Shown: positions 46,441 through 53,873 of the stretch, one piece after another | Layout: the number at the start of each line of letters is the position of its first letter | Position numbering within the stretch: the stretch's first letter is position 1 | The notes under the pieces: model-generated | Seen by the model: only the letters and a program-made list of their open reading frames with translations | Databases searched by the model: none | Told to the model about the DNA's origin: nothing | Position numbers and translations under genes: made by a program | Assembly (NCBI RefSeq): GCF_000429945.1 | Contig: NZ_AUCV01000003.1 | Coordinates: 62,001-126,000, forward strand | DNA: 64,000 nucleotides | Direction of reading: 5' to 3' | DNA from: Desulfogranum japonicum DSM 18378 | Lineage (GTDB): Bacteria; Desulfobacterota; Desulfobulbia; Desulfobulbales; Desulfobulbaceae

Positions 46441-46456
46441 TGGCATTCATATTGCC
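46441..46456 (+). promoter_or_regulatory. Sigma-54 (-24/-12) promoter
   Basis: TGGCATTCATATTGCC: TGGCA and TTGC with GG and GC separated by exactly 10 bases, the spacing of RpoN promoters (TGGCAC-N5-TTGC type). The predicted transcription start (about 46466-46468) is immediately before ATG 46469, so the first gene may be nearly leaderless. Confidence 0.6.
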
Positions 46457-46468
46457 TGTATCTGTTCC

Positions 46469-46942
46469 ATGAAAAGATCATCTTCAGAGTTAAAAGTAGC
46501 CGTTACTGTATGGGGAGACAGGGTTTCCCCTGTTTTTGATGCTGCCAGAACTCTGCTGATAGCTGAAATCAACAATACAAAGATTATCCACACTTATTAT
46601 TTGCCTTTTATGCCTGAGCCTGTTTCCCAGTGCGTCCGTGTACTACAGGCTGAAGAGGTTGTGGTACTGATCTGTGGTGCTGTATCACAGGAACCAGCCG
46701 ATGCCCTGGAGGCAGCTGGGTTGGAAGTGATACCTTTTATTACAGGTAATATCGGCGTTATTCTGGAAAATCTGGTTGCTGGTTGTCAGGAATGGACAGC
46801 ATTGAAGATGCCTGGATGTGCGAGAACTGTTTGCTGCCGGGGTAGGATACGGAAAGGATCAGGGCAGACACAGAAGGTATCTGAAACAGGAACGACGATG
46901 AAAAGACAAAAACGGGATGCGACTGGACCACGGCGTAGTTGA
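46469..46942 (+). CDS. NifX/NifB-type Fe-Mo cofactor-binding family protein with basic tail
   Basis: 157 residues. The first ~105 form the dinitrogenase iron-molybdenum cofactor-binding fold (VAVTVWGDRVSPVFDAARTLLIAEI; VVVLICGAVSQEPADALEAAG). They are followed by a Cys- and Arg/Lys-rich tail (CARTVCCRGRIRKG) not usual in the family. First gene after the sigma-54 promoter. Family members carry Mo/Fe-S or Mo-Cu clusters; ORP of Desulfovibrio is one. Confidence 0.82.
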   Translation: MKRSSSELKVAVTVWGDRVSPVFDAARTLLIAEINNTKIIHTYYLPFMPEPVSQCVRVLQAEEVVVLICGAVSQEPADALEAAGLEVIPFITGNIGVILENLVAGCQEWTALKMPGCARTVCCRGRIRKGSGQTQKVSETGTTMKRQKRDATGPRRS

Positions 46943-47036
46943 ATATGGCGGCCGGGGGATCTAACTTGATGGATACTAACAGAAATAGCTCTCAGCAGTG
47001 TTGTAACGCTGGTGGGAGTACACCATGGGATAAAGC

Positions 47037-47402
47037 GTGACAATATTATTTGTTTGCCAGAAATCAGAACAGTTTCAATCTTTAAAAGACGCTCTGCTGG
47101 GTCAGGTTCAGTTACAGGAGGTTTACTCAGCCGGGGAAGCTCTGGAAAAGGCAAAACAGGAGAAGATAGAGGCGTTGGTTTGCTCCCAGACCTTACCAGA
47201 GATGGAAGGGCTGGAATTGTTAAAGCAGCTGGTCAAGGTGAATCCTTTAATTAATACAGCCCTGGTAAGTGATCTTCCGGAAAAAGAATTTCATGAAGTT
47301 ACCGAAGGGTTAGGCGTACTCATGCAAATACCCTCCGATGCCGGCGCAGAGCATGGTCAGCAGTTGTTGGATAAGCTCGCGAAGGTCGCAAGCCTTTTTT
47401 AA
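47037..47402 (+). CDS. Degenerate receiver-domain protein
   Basis: 121 residues with a CheY-like fold (TILFVCQKSEQFQSL, LPEMEGLELLKQL, INTALVSD), but the phosphoacceptor Asp position reads Ser (VCSQTLPEMEG) and the conserved Lys is replaced (VLMQIP). It therefore cannot be phosphorylated in the normal way. Start GTG 47037. It is 94 bp after the previous gene and 17 bp before the first MinD-like ATPase, so part of the ORP-like operon. A docking or regulatory role is likely. Confidence 0.75.
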   Translation: MTILFVCQKSEQFQSLKDALLGQVQLQEVYSAGEALEKAKQEKIEALVCSQTLPEMEGLELLKQLVKVNPLINTALVSDLPEKEFHEVTEGLGVLMQIPSDAGAEHGQQLLDKLAKVASLF

Positions 47403-47419
47403 TCAGGGAGATTGAGCAA

Positions 47420-48274
47420 ATGATTATCAGCGTAGCCAGCGGCAAAGGAGGAACCGGAAAGACAACAGTGGCCACTAATATGGCTCTTGCTGTGGAACAT
47501 GATCTCACACTGCTTGACTGTGATGTGGAGGAGCCCAACGCGCACCTGTTTTTACAACCAGCCATGACAGAAAAGATACAGGTGGAAACTCCAGTTCCTC
47601 ACATAGATATGGAAAAGTGCTCTTTGTGCCGCAATTGTGCCGCAATATGCAGGTTCAGCGCTATCACAGTTGTAGGGAAAAATGTTTTGGTTTTTCCCGA
47701 ACTCTGCCATAGCTGCGGCGGTTGTACTTTGGTGTGTCCTGAAGATGCCATTACTGAAGTCGGCAGGGTTCTGGGTGAAATCGAATCAGGCCGGCGGGAT
47801 CATATTTTCTTTTCCCATGGCCGAATGCGGATCGGCGAGGCAATGGCCCCGCCATTAATTAAAAAAGTACGTTCAATGGCTGTATCCGATGCCCCTGTTA
47901 TCATTGATGCACCTCCTGGAACATCATGCCCAGTTATAGCTGCCACATATGGAGTTGATTTTGTTCTTCTGGTGACTGAGCCGACACCTTTTGGTCTCCA
48001 TGATTTACAGCTGGCGGTTGAAGCTGTGAAATTATTGGGAATACCCAGTGGCCTGGTGATTAACCGCAGTGATTTGGGAACCGACGATGTGAAAGAATAT
48101 GCCAGATCTGAAGGGATACCCGTGTTGATGGAAATACCATTTGATCGAAAGATTGCCGAAGCATATTCCCACGGGAAGACCATGGTTGAAGAACTCCCTG
48201 AATGGGCAGGAAAATTTCAAAATTTGTACACGCAGATAGAGAGGTTGGTTCAGGCGGGCGGAGGTATGCAATGA
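47420..48274 (+). CDS. MinD/Mrp-family ATPase with ferredoxin domain (first copy)
   Basis: 284 residues. Deviant Walker A near the start (SGKGGTGKTTVATN), two inserted [4Fe-4S] motifs (CSLCRNCAAICRF about 65-77; CHSCGGCTLVCPEDA about 95-109), and Walker B-like region VIIDAPPGTSCPV. This architecture is the paired ATPase of the ORP locus (DVU2103/2104 type) and is thought to assemble or move metal clusters. It starts 17 bp after the previous gene; its stop overlaps the next start (ATGA). Confidence 0.9.
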   Translation: MIISVASGKGGTGKTTVATNMALAVEHDLTLLDCDVEEPNAHLFLQPAMTEKIQVETPVPHIDMEKCSLCRNCAAICRFSAITVVGKNVLVFPELCHSCGGCTLVCPEDAITEVGRVLGEIESGRRDHIFFSHGRMRIGEAMAPPLIKKVRSMAVSDAPVIIDAPPGTSCPVIAATYGVDFVLLVTEPTPFGLHDLQLAVEAVKLLGIPSGLVINRSDLGTDDVKEYARSEGIPVLMEIPFDRKIAEAYSHGKTMVEELPEWAGKFQNLYTQIERLVQAGGGMQ

Positions 48275-49179
48275 TTAATGAACTGGTAATCGTCAGCGGC
48301 AAGGGTGGGACCGGTAAAACAAGCTTGACCGCTGCTTTCAGTGCTCTTGCCAAAGGCACGGTTCTGTGCGATGCCGATGTGGATGCTGCAGATATGCATC
48401 TTTTGATGCAGCCGAAGATATGTCAAACAACGGATTTCATGGGTGGAGGGCAGGCATGCGTTGACCCTCAGGTTTGTACGCAGTGCGGTACTTGCAGAGA
48501 TGTGTGTCGCTTTGGGGCAATTGACGAGACATTTACCGTTCAGCCTATTTTGTGTGAAGGTTGCGGGGTATGCGTTGATATGTGTCCGGAGAAGGCGATC
48601 GGTTTTGAGCCGCAAAAGTGTGGGGAATGGTACTTGTCGGATTGTAAATACGGCCCCATGGTGCATGCACGTCTGGGTATTGCAGAAGAAAACTCCGGCA
48701 AGCTGGTCAGTCTGGTGAGAAAAGAGGCCAGAAATCTTGCAGAACAGAAAGGCTACGGACTTATTCTTACAGATGGACCTCCGGGAATAGGCTGCCCGGT
48801 GATTGCCTCCCTTAGCGGTGCAACTGCATTATTGATAGTTGTAGAACCAACAGTTTCTGGTATTCACGATATGCTGCGAGTTGCAGAACTTGCATCCCAT
48901 TTCAAGCTTCCTGGCATGCTCTGCATTAACAAATTTGATTTAAATCCAGAAATGAGCGATAAAATTGCAGATATTGGTCAGAAACACAATATGCCCGTTG
49001 TCGGACGTATTCCCTTTGATTCCAGCTTTGTTCAAGCCATGGTAGCAGGGCAGAATATTTTTGAATATCAGCCGGAGTCACAACTTTCGAAAACAATTCA
49101 AAAAATATGGACCCAAATTATCGGATCCCCGGCCATGAATAGTATGGGCGTGCTGGATCTGCAATCAACAATCCGTTAA
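48271..49179 (+). CDS. MinD/Mrp-family ATPase with ferredoxin domain (second copy)
   Basis: 302 residues from ATG 48271, with GGAGG 8 bp upstream; the preceding in-frame codons overlap the previous gene and are unlikely to be used. Same plan as the first ATPase: SGKGGTGKTSLTAAF, Cys motifs CTQCGTCRDVCRFG and CEGCGVCVDMCPEKA, and TDGPPGIGCPV. Two different paralogues side by side imply a heterodimer. Confidence 0.9.
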   Translation: MINELVIVSGKGGTGKTSLTAAFSALAKGTVLCDADVDAADMHLLMQPKICQTTDFMGGGQACVDPQVCTQCGTCRDVCRFGAIDETFTVQPILCEGCGVCVDMCPEKAIGFEPQKCGEWYLSDCKYGPMVHARLGIAEENSGKLVSLVRKEARNLAEQKGYGLILTDGPPGIGCPVIASLSGATALLIVVEPTVSGIHDMLRVAELASHFKLPGMLCINKFDLNPEMSDKIADIGQKHNMPVVGRIPFDSSFVQAMVAGQNIFEYQPESQLSKTIQKIWTQIIGSPAMNSMGVLDLQSTIR

Positions 49180-49199
49180 ATCAGTAAAAAGGTACAAGT

Positions 49200-49583
49200 A
49201 TGGCAATATTGAGAGTGGCGATTCCGTCTTTGGGCGATGGTGGTTTGGATGGTAAGAGAGCAGGGCATTTCGGTCACTGTGATGTATTCACCTTTATTGA
49301 TCTGGAGGATGGTGAAATCAAAGAAATAACAACCCTCCAAAATAAAGAGCACGTACAGGGCGGTTGTATGGTTCCTGTAAACTTGCTTGCTGAAAATAAG
49401 GTAAACGCCCTGGTGGTTGGCGGCATTGGTATGCGTCCTCTTATGGGGTTTCGTTCAGTAGGTATTGACGTGTATCACGATGCTGTCCGCGCAGACATTC
49501 GTCCTGTAGTTGAAGATTTCATTGCCGGTAAACTGCCGATGATTACCGATAACGATGTGTGCGGCGGAGGATCTGCACATTGA
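49200..49583 (+). CDS. NifX-type cofactor-binding protein (second copy)
   Basis: 127 residues with a HFGHCDVFTFIDLEDGEI block and GGIGMRPLMGF, the NifX/MTH1175-like fold, ending in a short GGGSAH tail. It contains a Cys in GGCMVPVNLL. It starts 20 bp after the second ATPase and is followed by the structured 49588-49701 element. Confidence 0.87.
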   Translation: MAILRVAIPSLGDGGLDGKRAGHFGHCDVFTFIDLEDGEIKEITTLQNKEHVQGGCMVPVNLLAENKVNALVVGGIGMRPLMGFRSVGIDVYHDAVRADIRPVVEDFIAGKLPMITDNDVCGGGSAH

Positions 49584-49587
49584 GATT

Positions 49588-49701
49588 GTATCCACCTGCA
49601 GGATTTTTCTGATATTAAATTTCAGAGTTTCTCCTACCTCGGAACTGAAGTTCCCCCTTACCGCCATCGGGTTGGCGGTTGTTGTTCCTGCGGGTGGGTA
49701 C
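49588..49701 (+). ncRNA. Candidate structured RNA leader (multibranched) upstream of third NifX gene
   Basis: A 16-bp closing stem pairs 49588-49603 with 49686-49701 with no mismatch when G-U pairs are allowed. The two G-U pairs are possible only in plus-strand RNA. Inside lie three hairpins: TCTGA/TCAGA (49608-49626), GGAAC-TGAA-GTTCC (49641-49654) and ACCGCCA-TCGGGT-TGGCGGT (49660-49679). It begins 4 nt after the previous stop and ends 10 nt before the ribosome site AAGAGGAAAA of the gene at 49725. The layout suits a cis-regulatory RNA or processing/stability element; I do not recognise it as a known riboswitch class. Confidence 0.45.
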
Positions 49702-49724
49702 AGTACGTATAAGAGGAAAATATT

Positions 49725-50084
49725 ATGAAAATTGCAGTGACAGCAAAAGGTGCCACGCTGGATAGCGATGTGGATCCCCGGTTTGGACGGGCAAGCTATA
49801 TCGTCATGGTTGATACGGAAACCATGGAAAATGAAGCACTGGATAACAGCGTAAATGTCAATGCGTTCAAAGGTGCAGGCATTCAGGCTGCAACGATGAT
49901 AGCTGATCGCGGGGCAGAGGTGTTATGCACTGGTTATTGCGGGCCCAAGGCTTTTCAAACATTACAGGCTGCGGGGGTGAAGGTGGTAAGTGATGTAGCA
50001 GGCACTGTGCGTGAGGCTGTCGAACTGATGAAGAGTGGAGATGTGCAGTACACTGAATCAGCTAACGCCGAGGCCCATTGGTAA
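49725..50084 (+). CDS. NifX/ORP-like cofactor-binding protein (third copy)
   Basis: 119 residues of the MTH1175/ORP type: IAVTAKGATLDSDVDPRFGR, GAGIQAATMIADRGAEVLCT, GYCGPKAFQTLQAAG, ending in basic/acidic residues without the tail of the first copy. By size and fold this is the closest match in the cluster to Desulfovibrio orange protein, which holds a Mo-Cu sulfide cluster. ATG 49725 follows AAGAGGAAAA. Confidence 0.85.
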   Translation: MKIAVTAKGATLDSDVDPRFGRASYIVMVDTETMENEALDNSVNVNAFKGAGIQAATMIADRGAEVLCTGYCGPKAFQTLQAAGVKVVSDVAGTVREAVELMKSGDVQYTESANAEAHW

Positions 50085-50131
50085 TGGAACGTAGGGATGC
50101 TTGTATAAAAATGTAGAGAAGGTGTTCTATT

Positions 50132-50575
50132 ATGGATGATGCGCAGTTTCACGCTATGGTTGATTCCATCCAGGAGAAGGTGTTTCAGGACGCTGAAGAA
50201 GCTTATGGGGCTGTCGGGTTTGACCGTTGGCGTAACCCCAGGTTTAATGGCGTCATTGATATTCCGGATGCAACCGGCTGTATCACCGGTGATTGCGGGG
50301 ATACTATGAAGATTTTTCTGCAGTTTGAGCAGGATACGGTAAGTAATGCTTCCTATATAACTGACGGGTGTGCATCCAGCAGTATCTGCGGCTCATTTGC
50401 AGCCGAGATGGCCATAGGCAAAACCATTGAGCAAATATTTGATCTCACAGGAGACGATATACTCAATCACCTGGGACAGTTTCCGAAAAATGAGACACAT
50501 TGTGCCTTTTTGGCTGTAAAAACGCTGCAGGAAGCAGTGAATCAATACATGATCAAGCAAACACGGCAGAAGTAA
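50132..50575 (+). CDS. IscU/NifU-like iron-sulfur scaffold protein
   Basis: 147 residues matching the NifU N-terminal scaffold, with cysteines in CITGDCGDTMKIFLQF, ITDGCASSSICGSFAAEM and a final Cys (ETHCAFLAVKTLQ). Normally three conserved Cys and an Asp hold the nascent [2Fe-2S]; those positions are present here. It is the last gene of the ORP-like operon, 47 bp after the previous, and is not part of the Desulfovibrio ORP operons as I remember them. Confidence 0.85.
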   Translation: MDDAQFHAMVDSIQEKVFQDAEEAYGAVGFDRWRNPRFNGVIDIPDATGCITGDCGDTMKIFLQFEQDTVSNASYITDGCASSSICGSFAAEMAIGKTIEQIFDLTGDDILNHLGQFPKNETHCAFLAVKTLQEAVNQYMIKQTRQK

Positions 50576-50630
50576 ACTGCTATCTGTCCGTGTATGGATT
50601 GGTGAATCCGATCTTTTTGCGGCCTGCACA

Positions 50631-50671
50631 AAAAATCCCGTACAGTTCATATTGACCTGTACGGGATTTTT
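50631..50671 (+). terminator. Strong intrinsic terminator of the ORP-like operon
   Basis: AAAAATCCCGTACAG (50631-50645) pairs with CTGTACGGGATTTTT (50657-50671), 15 bp perfect, followed by more T residues, 56 bp after the last stop. Confidence 0.9.
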
Positions 50672-50687
50672 TTTGTCTGTCTTTTTC

Positions 50688-50803
50688 GTCTCGCCTGGAT
50701 TTTTCAGAAAGACAATACTCGCAATGCCAACTGTATGGCCGTGCCTAATTCCCTGAAAATACCATAATCTGCGAAAAAATAACAACTTTCCCACAGACTC
50801 TTC
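50688..50803. mobile_element. MITE-like element, family R2, copy 2 (degraded)
   Basis: Homologous to 10925-11035 through CTCGCAAT, CAACTGTATGGC, CCTGAA and AATCTGCGAAAAAATA, and ends with CCCACAGACTC. Its left terminal repeat is lost or merged with the terminator at 50631-50671. Confidence 0.55.
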
Positions 50804-50896
50804 ACCGTTGAGCATGTATGTCAAAAGCTGTGGTAAATAGAGAGAAGGTAAAATGGGCATACTGCAATGAAAAGTTTACTGAACCTGGAAAATCAA

Positions 50897-50996
50897 ATTC
50901 TCTGAGCAGGAGGTGGGTGTTTTGAGTGATTATCTTGGGAAGTGGGGGCCAAGATGGTGGGGTGTCCTTGGGGGTGGACATTCCTGCTCAGAGAAT
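50897..50996. repeat. Long-arm hairpin 1 of 3
   Basis: ATTCTCTGAGCAGGA (50897-50911) is exactly inverted at 50982-50996, enclosing 70 nt that begin with GGTGGGTGTTTTGAG and contain CTTGG/CCAAG. Confidence 0.6.
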
Positions 50997-51031
50997 ATTG
51001 AGTTGTATGTCAACGTCAGGTAAAGGAAATT

Positions 51032-51121
51032 GCCAGAGCAGATGGGGAAGGGGGGGTGAGTGGGGTGTTATGGTGTGTAACTCATACTGCAGTCACAATC
51101 CATAAGAGAATCTGCTCTGGC
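51032..51121. repeat. Long-arm hairpin 2 of 3
   Basis: GCCAGAGCAGAT (51032-51043) is exactly inverted at 51110-51121, with weaker pairing outside it. The loop begins GGGGAAGGGGGGGTGAG. It starts about 135 bp after hairpin 1. Confidence 0.6.
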
Positions 51122-51170
51122 GAAATCCTAATTTATGACGCTGTCTTTATTTTTGTTGTGCTCGATAATA

Positions 51171-51292
51171 CAGGTTGATACCAAGGCAGGGAGGGGGTGT
51201 AAGGAGTTCTTTGAAGTGATAAATTGGAGAAGCATCACAGAGAAAATCAGCTGTGTTCCAAGAGTCATCAAACCTGCCCTGGTATCAACCTG
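51171..51292. repeat. Long-arm hairpin 3 of 3
   Basis: CAGGTTGATACCAAGGCAGG (51171-51190) is inverted at 51273-51292 with one mismatch. The loop begins GAGGGGGTGTAAGGAG, again G-rich at its 5' side. The rest of the 50576-51686 gap (51300-51686) shows only the promoter-proximal sequence of the DUF2284 gene, with ribosome site GGTGGGG. Confidence 0.6.
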
Positions 51293-51686
51293 GATTATAT
51301 ATTTCAGCACTATTGTCGTAGTTTACCTCCCGGTTACATACATGACAAATATTCGTATATATAAATGTTACGACACATTTTACAGTTTGTGAAGAGAATC
51401 ACTCTCATTTGTGATCCTTTCTTCTGAGACCTTTTAGCATATCACGCACAGTTTGCATAGTGAAAATGTGCTTTTGTGCATTTTTTCTTTTTTAAACTTC
51501 TTGTTGAGATGCGTAGAGCAAGGCTCTTGGTTCTCTGCCCGCCGTTGCTGTTGCTATCAAAATGCTCTTGTGATACTCTTTTAGGCATTTCAGCTTCCAA
51601 ATTATCTTTTCGCCCTGACAATGAAACGTTTGTGCTTTTTCCTTTGCGGGGCAAAATGACATACATTACGCACAAGGTGGGGTAAA

Positions 51687-52286
51687 ATGACCAGTGCAAT
51701 GTCTGATTTTTCCGCCCTTGTGCAAGTTGCATTGGAGACAGGGGCGTCTGCAGCAAAGGTTGTTTCTGTAGACCATGTTCGCGTTGAACAGCGCCTTGCC
51801 GGTCTATGCAGGGAACCTCGTTGTCCAAGTTATGGACTTGCTCCAGGGTGTCCTCCCCATGCGATGTCACCATCTGCTTTTGATGATATGCTAGCAATTT
51901 GCGTGCGCGTTTTGGTATTTAAACGAGATATTCCAATGAAATTTCTCTATGACAAGAGACGACTGGAAGTAGCGAAGAGTATTCACCGGATTGCTGCCCA
52001 GGTGGAGCGAGCAGCAAAAAAAATAGGATATACAGGTGCTTCCGGATTTGCGGCTGGATCCTGCAAGGAATTATTCTGTCCAAATCAGGAGGCGTGTCAG
52101 GTTCTTGAGGCAGGCAAGAGCTGCCTGCACCCTGATAATGCAAGGCCTTCGCTTTCAGCGGTGGGAGTGGATGTGAAGCGTCTCTGTGACGCTCTTGGCT
52201 GGAAATTGGTCTGGGGTGACCGGGAAACAGCAGAAAAAGATGAATCCCAAACAGCCTTGATGCTTGGGATGGTGTTACTCAAGTGA
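51687..52286 (+). CDS. DUF2284 predicted metal-binding protein
   Basis: 199 residues with the DUF2284 cysteine pattern: CREPRCPSYGLAPGCPPHAM near residues 38-57, then GSCKELFCPNQEACQVLEAG and CLHPDNARPSLSAVGVDV. It is cytosolic and probably binds an Fe-S cluster or zinc. Family members are common in anaerobes and have no established reaction. Monocistronic. Confidence 0.87.
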   Translation: MTSAMSDFSALVQVALETGASAAKVVSVDHVRVEQRLAGLCREPRCPSYGLAPGCPPHAMSPSAFDDMLAICVRVLVFKRDIPMKFLYDKRRLEVAKSIHRIAAQVERAAKKIGYTGASGFAAGSCKELFCPNQEACQVLEAGKSCLHPDNARPSLSAVGVDVKRLCDALGWKLVWGDRETAEKDESQTALMLGMVLLK

Positions 52287-52409
52287 GGCTTTTCTCAGGT
52301 TTTGCGAATTTATCAATGCAATTTCCCTTGCATTGCTGACTACCGTCTGACCTTAACAATACCGTGAAACGTCCCTGAAAACAGGTCGTTTTCAGGGATG
52401 TTTACCTAA

Positions 52410-52570
52410 GGGTCACGGAAAAAATGCATTATCCAATCTTACTTATCTTTCAACTCGGTAACGTCGTCGCGTCAATGGCTCAATACGGCCAGTATGGAAC
52501 CATTGGCGCGACGACGTTACCAAGCCGATATCCTACGCAATTTTTGGATATTTATTCTTTTCCGCGACCC
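52410..52570 (+). mobile_element. MITE-like palindromic element, family R3, copy 3 (best preserved)
   Basis: 161 bp with terminal repeats GGGTCACGGAAAA / TTTTCCGCGACCC. The inner arms GTAACGTCGTCGCGTCAATG and their near-perfect inverse surround CAATACGGCCAGTATGG. It is flanked by TAA on both sides, a possible 3-bp target duplication. It fills most of the 52287-52596 gap. Confidence 0.75.
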
Positions 52571-52596
52571 TAATTGGCCCTTCAGAAGTGGTAATT

Positions 52597-53316
52597 CTAC
52601 GAAACCTGTTTTGCAACCAGTGCTTTGAGATAGGCAATCCACTGGTCAAACCCTTCCCCGGAAGTCGCCGACAGGGCAATGATATCAAGGTCGGGTTGAA
52701 TGGTTTTGGCCTCCTGCTGAGCTTCCTCCATGTCAAAGTCAAAATGGGGGAGGAGGTCGGTCTTTGTGATGAGGAATAGATCTGCGCCTTTAAAGGTGGT
52801 GGGATATTTTACCGGTTTGTCAGAACCTTCTGGAACGGAGAGTAAAATAACGCGCTTGTGTTCTCCCAGATCAAACGTTGCCGGGCACACAAGGTTGCCG
52901 ACGTTTTCGATAAAGATCAGGTCAAGAGGGGCACCGTGGCAAAAGTGCTCAAGGACATGCAGACCACCATGTACCATAGGGGCGTCGAGATGACACGCTC
53001 CGCCGGTTGTCAGTTGTACTGCTGGAACACCTTTGGCCCGGATTCGATCTGCGTCCCGTTCTGTTTCGATATCTCCCTCAATGACCCCGATTTTCAAACT
53101 GTCTCCCAATGCATCGATGGTATGTTCGAGAAGGGTGGTTTTTCCGGAGCCAGGGCTTGAAATAAGGTTGATGGCAATGGCTCCCATTTTTTCAATATGG
53201 GATCTATTGGATTCAGCCTGCTTTTGGTTGGCGTCCAAAAGGCTTTGATTAACTTCAACAACTTTACTGTCCGTGTGATGATGTTCGTGAAGCTGACAGC
53301 CGCATACGTCGCACAT
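52597..53316 (-). CDS. hypB: Hydrogenase nickel-insertion GTPase HypB
   Basis: 239 residues. N-terminal CDVCGCQLHEHHHTD metal motif followed by the G-domain (NLISSPGSGKTTLLEHT P-loop, GDIETERDADRI, LLITKTDLLPHF). The His-rich stretch is short, so nickel storage is probably minor. Works with HypA, 5 bp upstream, to insert Ni into the [NiFe] active site. Confidence 0.94.
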   Translation of the reverse strand: MCDVCGCQLHEHHHTDSKVVEVNQSLLDANQKQAESNRSHIEKMGAIAINLISSPGSGKTTLLEHTIDALGDSLKIGVIEGDIETERDADRIRAKGVPAVQLTTGGACHLDAPMVHGGLHVLEHFCHGAPLDLIFIENVGNLVCPATFDLGEHKRVILLSVPEGSDKPVKYPTTFKGADLFLITKTDLLPHFDFDMEEAQQEAKTIQPDLDIIALSATSGEGFDQWIAYLKALVAKQVS

Positions 53317-53321
53317 GTGTT

Positions 53322-53705
53322 TTACTCCATTTCAATTTGTTTGAGTATCAGATCCGTGCCACCTTGTGGAGATAAACGGTCCGAGTTGCACTTGGGGCAG
53401 GAATGTTTCCCTGTAATTATACCTGCAACACCTGGAATCTGAGATTCTGCTGGCTCCATGGCGCTAATGTGTTGACACTCCAGGCAGAGGTATTCAGGAG
53501 TTGGTTTTTCCAGGATCAGTTCAGCCTCTTTGGTTTCCTGATACTCTTTTTTAAGTATGTTGAAACCAAAGTCAAAGCTATCAGCCACAATCCCTGAAAA
53601 AGGGCCAAGTATAACTGTGACTTTGCTTATGGTATCTGCGTTGTGCTGCCTGGCCAACCCGAGTAACTGCTCAAGGAGGCTCTGTGCCAGGGAAAGTTCA
53701 TGCAT
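53322..53705 (-). CDS. hypA: Hydrogenase nickel chaperone HypA
   Basis: 127 residues starting MHELSLAQ (His 2 binds Ni) with the zinc site of two CxxC pairs (CLECQHI, CPKCNSDRL). It follows hypE after a 168-bp gap that carries a REP-like unit, so hypAB may also have their own promoter. Confidence 0.93.
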   Translation of the reverse strand: MHELSLAQSLLEQLLGLARQHNADTISKVTVILGPFSGIVADSFDFGFNILKKEYQETKEAELILEKPTPEYLCLECQHISAMEPAESQIPGVAGIITGKHSCPKCNSDRLSPQGGTDLILKQIEME

Positions 53706-53728
53706 GGTGTATTTTCTTTTCGGCTTAG

Positions 53729-53746
53729 TAGTGCCTGTCTGGAAGT
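53729..53746 (+). repeat. REP-like unit (family R1) in the hypE-hypA gap
   Basis: AGTGCCTGTCTGGAAGTG, the R1 head with two changes, upstream of hypA. The following stem is not evident. Confidence 0.4.
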
Positions 53747-53873
53747 GAATATTTTTTGATGATCGCTAGTTCTAATTTCCCTGACAAACATATTGTTTTT
53801 CAGAGACGTTTAATGATCAATGGCCTTGTAAGTGATGTAATCATGTATTTACAATAGTCATGAGAAATGCCGG

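Noticed and set aside
48202-48270. Upstream extension of the second MinD-like ATPase
   Set aside because: It overlaps the preceding ATPase gene; GGAGG and the ATGA overlap place the start at 48271.
51442-51897. 151-codon minus-strand frame
   Set aside because: It overlaps the DUF2284 gene start region antisense and has biased, non-protein-like composition.
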